A DNA stretch of 64,000 bases, taken from positions 99,449 to 163,448 of the forward strand of contig NZ_AJKS02000004.1 in NCBI RefSeq assembly GCF_000265245.1, read 5' to 3'. The position numbers and the translations under genes were made by a program. The notes below the pieces were generated by a model that saw only the letters and a list, made by a program, of their open reading frames with translations, did no database searches and was not told the DNA's origin. Below, piece after piece: positions 58,858-64,000 of the stretch. This DNA is from Halomonas smyrnensis AAD6. Lineage in GTDB: Bacteria; Pseudomonadota; Gammaproteobacteria; Pseudomonadales; Halomonadaceae. Position 1 is the first letter of the stretch, and each line of letters starts with the position of its first letter.

Positions 58858-59927
58858 CCCTTCAGGTTCTCCAGCTGGACGACCTCCTCGTCGTCACCGC
58901 GGGCGACGATCTCGCCGATGCGGTAGACCGTCTCACCGAGGCCCTGCAGGTGGGCGCGGGCCTGGTCGGCCTTGTCGGCCGGCACTGCGATGACCATGCC
59001 GATGCCGCAGTTGAGCACGCGGTACATCTCGTTTTCCTCGACGTTGCCCTGCTGCTGCAGCCAGTCGAAGACCGCCGGGCGTTCCCAGCTGGCCACGTCG
59101 ACGCGGGCGGCGGCGCCCTCGGGCAGCACGCGCGGCAGGTTCTCGGTCAGGCCGCCGCCGGTGATGTGCGACAGGGCGTGCACCGGCACGTCGGTTTCCT
59201 TGATCAGCGACAGCAGCGGCTTGACATAGATGCGCGTCGGCGCGAGCAGCGCCTCGCCCAGCGGCTTGCCGTCGATGGCGGTGTCCAGGGAGGCGTCGGA
59301 GACCTCGAGGATCTTGCGGATCAGCGAGTAGCCGTTGGAGTGGGGGCCGGAGGAGGCCATGCCCAGCAGCACGTCGCCCTCGGCGACCTGGCTGCCGTCG
59401 AGGATCTCGTCCTTCTCGACCACGCCGACGCAGAAACCGGCCAGGTCGTAGTCGTTGCCCTCGTACATGCCGGGCATCTCGGCGGTCTCGCCGCCCACCA
59501 GGGCGCAGCCGGCCTGCTCGCAGCCGGTGCCGATGCCGCTCACCACGTCGGCGGCGATGTCCACGTCGAGCTTGCCCGTGGCATAGTAGTCGAGAAACAT
59601 CAGCGGCTCGGCGCCGGCCACCACCAGATCGTTGACGCACATCGCCACCAGGTCGATGCCGATGGTGTCGTGGCGGCCCAGGTCCATGGCCAGGCGCAGC
59701 TTGGTGCCGACACCGTCGGTGCCGGTGACCAGCACCGGCTCGCGGTAGCCGCTGGGCAACTGGCACAGGGCGCCGAAGCCGCCCAGGCCGCCCATCACCT
59801 CGGGGCGGCTGGTGCGCTTGGCGACGCCCTTGATGCGGTCGACCAGCGCGTTGCCGGCATCGATGTCGACGCCGGCGTCCTTGTAGCTGAGGGAGGCGCC
59901 GCTCGGGCGGTTGGTGGAATCGGTCAT
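58854..59927 (-). CDS. purM: phosphoribosylformylglycinamidine cyclo-ligase
   Basis: 357 residues from ATG 59927 ([20 protein letters not shown]). [62 protein letters not shown] and [16 protein letters not shown] are PurM signatures. It makes AIR from FGAM with ATP. purM-purN is the usual proteobacterial pair. An upstream frame extension to 60020 overlaps the divergent promoter and lacks conservation. Confidence 0.97.
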   Translation of the reverse strand: MTDSTNRPSGASLSYKDAGVDIDAGNALVDRIKGVAKRTSRPEVMGGLGGFGALCQLPSGYREPVLVTGTDGVGTKLRLAMDLGRHDTIGIDLVAMCVNDLVVAGAEPLMFLDYYATGKLDVDIAADVVSGIGTGCEQAGCALVGGETAEMPGMYEGNDYDLAGFCVGVVEKDEILDGSQVAEGDVLLGMASSGPHSNGYSLIRKILEVSDASLDTAIDGKPLGEALLAPTRIYVKPLLSLIKETDVPVHALSHITGGGLTENLPRVLPEGAAARVDVASWERPAVFDWLQQQGNVEENEMYRVLNCGIGMVIAVPADKADQARAHLQGLGETVYRIGEIVARGDDEEVVQLENLKG

Positions 59928-60068
59928 GGCCTGTCCTGTATGAACATTGCGGTCAATAATGCCCTTGGCGCTGTCGGCGCCGCCGGGCTGGGCAAGATGG
60001 GGCGTGAATTGTAGCATCACGGAGCACGGCTCGCACCGCCGTGCCGGGCATCACACAGGGAGAGCGAG

Positions 60069-61145
60069 ATGCGCAGACAGGGGTGGGTCCTGGCCGTCAC
60101 GGCGGCGCTGGGGCTGTGGTTCTTCATCAGCATCGAACCGGTGCTGATGCCGTTTTTCATCAGCGCGGTGCTGGCCTATCTCGGCGATCCGCTGGCCGAC
60201 CGGCTGGAGGAGAAGGGGCTGTCGCGGCGACTGTCGGTGTCGCTGGTGTTCCTGCTGCTGACGCTCGTCATCGTGCTGACGCTGCTGCTGGTGATTCCGC
60301 TGCTGGGCCGCCAGATCGGCCAGCTGGCCCAGCTGCTGCCGACGGCCCTGGACTGGGTGCAGGCCACGGTGCTGCCCGAGATCCGCCGCCTGACCGGCAT
60401 CGATCTGGGCACCGACTTCGACCAGCTGCGCCGGGCGCTGCTCGACAATTGGCGCGAGACGGGCACCGTGGCCGCGACCCTGCTGGCCAAGGTGTCCCAG
60501 TCGGGTCTGGCGCTGGCGGCCTGGGTCGGCAATCTGGCGCTGATTCCGGTGGTGACCTTCTATCTGCTGCTCGACTGGGACGTGCTGGTGGCCAAGCTGC
60601 GTGGGTCGCTGCCGCGCCAGTGGGAGCCGGCGGCGGCGCGCCTGGGCGGCGAGTGCGACGAGGTGCTGTCGGCCTTCCTGCGCGGCCAGCTGATCGTGAT
60701 GCTGTGTCTGGGCGTCATCTATGCCGTCGGCCTGACCCTGCTGGGGCTCAAGTTCGGGCTGCTGATCGGCCTGCTGTCGGGGCTGGCCAGCATCGTGCCC
60801 TATCTCGGGGTGATCGTCGGCATCGGCGTCGCCGGCCTGGTGGCCTTCTTCCAGTTCGGCGACTGGCTGATCCTGCTGGCCGTGGCCGGGGTCTTCGGCT
60901 TCGGCCAGCTGGTCGAGAGCACCGTGCTGCAGCCCAAGCTGCTCGGCGACAAGATCGGCCTGCATCCGGTGGCGGTGATCTTCGCCGTGCTGGCCGGCGG
61001 CCAGCTGTTCGGCTTCACCGGCATCCTGCTGGCGCTGCCGGTGGCCGCCGTGGTGATGGTAGTGTTGCGTTATCTTCACGAGCATTATAAAAACAGCACA
61101 CTTTATGACGCGGGACGCAGCCCCCAGGACGAGGAGTCAACATGA
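60069..61145 (+). CDS. AI-2E/PerM family membrane protein
   Basis: 358 residues with about eight spans. FLLLDWDVLVAKLRGSLPR, LSAFLRGQLIVMLCLGVIYAVGLTLLGL and GLLSGLASIVPYLGVIVGIG with FGFGQLVESTVLQPKLLGDKIGLHP are typical PerM (YhhT-like) segments. The family includes transporters proposed for AI-2 export and Na+/H+ antiport; substrate unknown. It is divergent from purM and overlaps hda by 4 nt, the standard purM-perM-hda order. Confidence 0.9.
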   Translation: MRRQGWVLAVTAALGLWFFISIEPVLMPFFISAVLAYLGDPLADRLEEKGLSRRLSVSLVFLLLTLVIVLTLLLVIPLLGRQIGQLAQLLPTALDWVQATVLPEIRRLTGIDLGTDFDQLRRALLDNWRETGTVAATLLAKVSQSGLALAAWVGNLALIPVVTFYLLLDWDVLVAKLRGSLPRQWEPAAARLGGECDEVLSAFLRGQLIVMLCLGVIYAVGLTLLGLKFGLLIGLLSGLASIVPYLGVIVGIGVAGLVAFFQFGDWLILLAVAGVFGFGQLVESTVLQPKLLGDKIGLHPVAVIFAVLAGGQLFGFTGILLALPVAAVVMVVLRYLHEHYKNSTLYDAGRSPQDEEST

Positions 61146-61843
61146 GTCGAGCACCCGCGCAGCTCCCGCTGGGCGTGGGGCTGCGTGACGACGCCACCTT
61201 CGCCAACTTCCATCCCGGCCCCAGCGCCACTCTGGTCGATCGACTGAAGCGGCAGCTGGACGACGACGGCGAGCCCTTCCTCTATCTGTGGGGCGGCGAG
61301 GGCGTGGGCCGCAGCCACCTGCTGCAGGCCGCCTGTCACGCCGCCTCGGATCGCGACCGTCGCGCGCTCTACCTGCCGCTGGAGGAGCTCGGTCACTTTC
61401 CGCCGCTGATGCTGGAGGAAGTGGAGCGGCTCGATCTGGTCGCCATCGATGACATCGACCGCGTGGTGGGGCGAAAGCGCTGGGAGGAGGCGCTGTTCCA
61501 CGCCTTCAATCGCCTGCGCGACGAGGGCAAGCGGCTGGTGATCGCCGCCGAGGCGCCGCCGCGTCAGCTGGCGGTGAAGCTGCCCGACCTGGCCTCGCGG
61601 CTGACTTGGGGCATGACCTTCCACGTTCAGGGACTGGGCGACGATGATCGACTGGCCGCCCTGCAGCTGCGGGCGCGGGTGCGCGGCATGCAGCTGCCGG
61701 ACGAGGTGGCGCGCTATATCCTGCACCGCGGCCCGCGCAAGCTCGATGCGCTGTTCGACGCCCTGGAAACCCTCGACCAGGCCTCGCTCTCGGCCCAGCG
61801 CAAACTGACCATACCGTTCGTCAAGCAGGCGCTGGGCTGGTAG
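61142..61843 (+). CDS. hda: DnaA regulatory inactivator Hda
   Basis: 233 residues. An AAA+ protein similar to DnaA domain III but lacking the DNA-binding domain. The short N-terminal QLPLGVGLRDDATFANFHPG contains the clamp-binding QLPLGV motif (residues 7-12). Walker A is GGEGVGRSHLL, Walker B VAIDDID, and the arginine finger lies in DLASRLTWG. Hda with the beta clamp stimulates DnaA-ATP hydrolysis to limit re-initiation. Confidence 0.95.
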   Translation: MSRAPAQLPLGVGLRDDATFANFHPGPSATLVDRLKRQLDDDGEPFLYLWGGEGVGRSHLLQAACHAASDRDRRALYLPLEELGHFPPLMLEEVERLDLVAIDDIDRVVGRKRWEEALFHAFNRLRDEGKRLVIAAEAPPRQLAVKLPDLASRLTWGMTFHVQGLGDDDRLAALQLRARVRGMQLPDEVARYILHRGPRKLDALFDALETLDQASLSAQRKLTIPFVKQALGW

Positions 61844-61847
61844 TCCG

Positions 61848-61875
61848 CGCCGGCTCGCCCGGGCCGGCGTTCCTG
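61848..61875 (+). terminator. Likely terminator of perM-hda
   Basis: CGCCGGC (61848-61854), loop, GCCGGCG (61863-61869), then TTCCTG and a TTGTTTTC tail. It lies 5 nt after the hda stop. Confidence 0.5.
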
Positions 61876-61909
61876 CCTTGTTTTCTCGGCGCCTCGCCTG
61901 GCGTCCCTC

Positions 61910-62506
61910 TCAGCGGCTCAGCTGCACCTCGTGACGCCGGCCGTCGGAGAGTGACACTTGGTGGATGATCACCCGGCGTTGGCCGCTCGCGGGATCGACC
62001 ACGCTGCTCGAGACATAGAAGCTGCCAGACGGCAGGCCGCGCAGCACGAAGTAGCCGTCGCCGTCGGTGCGGGTGGTGTGGGTGTAGGCCCGGGCCCGCG
62101 GATCGGCGGGCTCCACCGCGCGTCCGGCCAGCGCCTGTTCGGCGGCCTCGGCGGAGTAGGTGGTGATCGGCGCTACCGAGACGGTCTCGCCGCGGCCGAC
62201 CACGGTGCCCGAGGCGGTGTTCAGGGTCAGCCGGCCGCTGAGCGCGGCGCTGCCGGTCTTCTCCAGGGCGGCGTATTCGTCGGCGGGGAAGGACACCTGA
62301 CGCGGCACGCGGCCCCGGGACGTCGTTGTCGTGCCGGGGGCCTCGCCGCCGATGTCGATCACCTCGGCGGGGCCGCGTCGCGTGGCGCCGTCGGGCGGCA
62401 GCAGCTGGCAGCCGGTGAGGATCAGGCCCGTCAGGATGGGCAGACCGGCGGATCGCAGGGCGCGTGTCGCCACGCGGTTCATCGTACTGGTCGTCGCACT
62501 CTTCAT
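61910..62506 (-). CDS. putative lipoprotein with a carboxypeptidase-regulatory-like fold
   Basis: 198 residues from ATG 62506 (GGGAGAG upstream). The signal peptide ends with a lipobox LILTGC, so it should be lipid anchored after Cys. The mature part has a Thr/Arg/Gly-rich stretch, then beta-rich segments SGRLTLNTASGTVVGRGETV and TRTDGDGYFVLRGLPSGSFYVSSSVVDPASG, a pattern of transthyretin-like (CarboxypepD_reg) domains. I do not recognise a named family. It lies between convergent hda and the phasin gene. Confidence 0.72.
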   Translation of the reverse strand: MKSATTSTMNRVATRALRSAGLPILTGLILTGCQLLPPDGATRRGPAEVIDIGGEAPGTTTTSRGRVPRQVSFPADEYAALEKTGSAALSGRLTLNTASGTVVGRGETVSVAPITTYSAEAAEQALAGRAVEPADPRARAYTHTTRTDGDGYFVLRGLPSGSFYVSSSVVDPASGQRRVIIHQVSLSDGRRHEVQLSR

Positions 62507-62568
62507 CGCACTCTCCCGTGAGGGTTGGCCCTGTGCGGGGAAGAGCTTAACGCATATGCACAACGAAA

Positions 62569-62593
62569 GGGCCACCGCCGATGGCGGTGGCCC
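62569..62593 (-). terminator. Terminator of the phasin gene
   Basis: On the minus strand GGGCCACCGCC, loop ATC, GGCGGTGGCCC, then TTTCGTT. It lies 25 nt after the phasin stop. Confidence 0.75.
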
Positions 62594-62618
62594 CGAGAGA
62601 CTGCCTGGACCGCTGGGC

Positions 62619-62987
62619 TTACTTGGCGGCCTTGGTCGCGGTCTCGGTGGCCTGCTTGACGTTCTCTTCGGTCAGCTTCTGGCTCTGCTGGACGAAGTCC
62701 TGCTGCAGGGAGACGACCTTCTCGGCGTCGCCCTTCATGCGCTCGGTCAGGTCCTTGGCGACCTTCTGCTGGCCTTCCATGTAGCTGCGCAGGCCTTCGG
62801 CATCCTTGACGTCGAGCAGGGCGCGAAGCTGGGCCATGCCGGTTTCGGTATAGGCGCGGCCGGCCTCGAGCTGGGCGTTGGTCAGCTTCTCGGCGTAGTC
62901 CACGGACAGGCTGGCATAGGCACGGGCCGGGCCGAAGAACATGGATTCGAACTGTTCGGTGAACTGCTTGGTATCGAAGTTTTGCAT
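62619..62987 (-). CDS. phasin-family protein
   Basis: 122 residues from ATG 62987 (GGAGGCG upstream). Mostly amphipathic helix: MQNFDTKQFTEQFESMFFGP, then ASLSVDYAEKLTNAQLEAGRAYTE and QQKVAKDLTERMKGDAEKVVSLQQ. The Phasin_2/PhaP-like pattern and the small size fit a granule-coating protein of polyhydroxyalkanoate stores. Start homology begins at MQNFD; the frame extends to 63218 without conservation. A paired-palindrome operator lies in its promoter region. Confidence 0.85.
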   Translation of the reverse strand: MQNFDTKQFTEQFESMFFGPARAYASLSVDYAEKLTNAQLEAGRAYTETGMAQLRALLDVKDAEGLRSYMEGQQKVAKDLTERMKGDAEKVVSLQQDFVQQSQKLTEENVKQATETATKAAK

Positions 62988-63055
62988 CGTCTTCGCCTCC
63001 TGTGATGGCGCACGTTGCGAAGGCCTGGGCTGGATGCCGCCGCCTTCTCTCCTCT

Positions 63056-63095
63056 GTTGCAATGCACAATAGCAGCGCCTTTTGTGCAGTGCAAC
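63056..63095. promoter_or_regulatory. Inverted pair of TTGTGCA-type sites, PhaR-operator-like
   Basis: GTTGCAATGCACAA (63056-63069) and TTGTGCAGTGCAAC (63082-63095) are near-perfect inverted copies (13 of 14). They lie between the divergent phasin and fumC genes. PhaR, the polyhydroxyalkanoate regulator, binds TGC/GCA-rich palindromes near phasin genes in other bacteria. Confidence 0.5.
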
Positions 63096-63186
63096 ATCCT
63101 CGATTCGGCTTTTCGCCCTGTCGGCGTCTTGCAAGCCGGCGGGTGCGCCACCATGGTGACAGGAGACCATCAGCCAGGAGGCGAAC

Positions 63187-64000
<814 letters not shown>

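Overview
The window is a very GC-rich bacterial chromosome segment with short spacers, many 1-8 nt gene overlaps and no insertion sequence, phage gene, rRNA, tRNA or CRISPR array that I could recognise. The gene order fimV-truA-trpF-(trpBA)-accD-folC-dedD-cvpA-purF-metZ, a phhA-phhB-phhC locus beside phhR, purM-purN-perM-hda, a phasin gene and an NtrC/sigma54-type urea locus all point to a Gammaproteobacterium. Halomonas or a close relative in the Halomonadaceae is the most likely source. That placement is inferred from gene content and synteny, not from a marker gene.

Layout. 1-11.4 kb: the 3' part of fimV, then a co-directional housekeeping run for tRNA pseudouridylation, tryptophan, fatty acid, folate and purine synthesis, and methionine synthesis. 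trpB carries an apparent one-base frameshift near 3722-3735. 11.5-18.2 kb: cytochrome b561 and YceI, a stand-alone PAS protein beside a PAS-GGDEF-EAL protein with a near-duplicate PAS domain, a MATE exporter and D-amino-acid dehydrogenase. 18.2-18.9 kb: a small unknown exported protein behind what looks like a complete sigma54 control region. 19-23.9 kb: phenylalanine/tyrosine catabolism (phhABC, minus strand) divergent from phhR, with two TyrR-type boxes between them. 23.9-28.7 kb: RecQ, a diguanylate cyclase and cfa, the last followed by two decayed tandem copies of its own 3' end. 28.9-33.7 kb: thiamine-binding protein, HPPD, an NSS transporter, cobA and an RlpA-like protein.

33.7-40.7 kb: a minus-strand regulatory cluster (IclR, OmpR-type regulator, histidine kinase, orphan solute-binding protein) divergent from a tripartite tricarboxylate transporter, tctCBA. 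41-53.3 kb: a urea island, urtABCDE followed by ureDABC-EFG-J. Import feeds a nickel urease, and each half has its own NtrC-IHF-sigma54 promoter architecture. Structured AGGGA-loop elements sit in the two longer gaps of the ure transcript. 53.5-64 kb: a PLD-family protein, LapA-like and YihY/BrkB membrane proteins, Mrp, dCTP deaminase, purMN, PerM, Hda, a lipoprotein, a phasin and the start of fumC. A heptanucleotide tandem repeat lies directly after purN.

The strongest leads are the sigma54/IHF/twin-palindrome module at 18.27-18.56 kb driving an unknown exported protein, the cfa 3'-end array, and the orphan binding protein encoded with a two-component system beside tctCBA. No wholly new multi-gene system is evident; most of the window is core metabolism. 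Gene functions rest on motifs and recalled family similarity. Regulatory sites are consensus matches made by eye.
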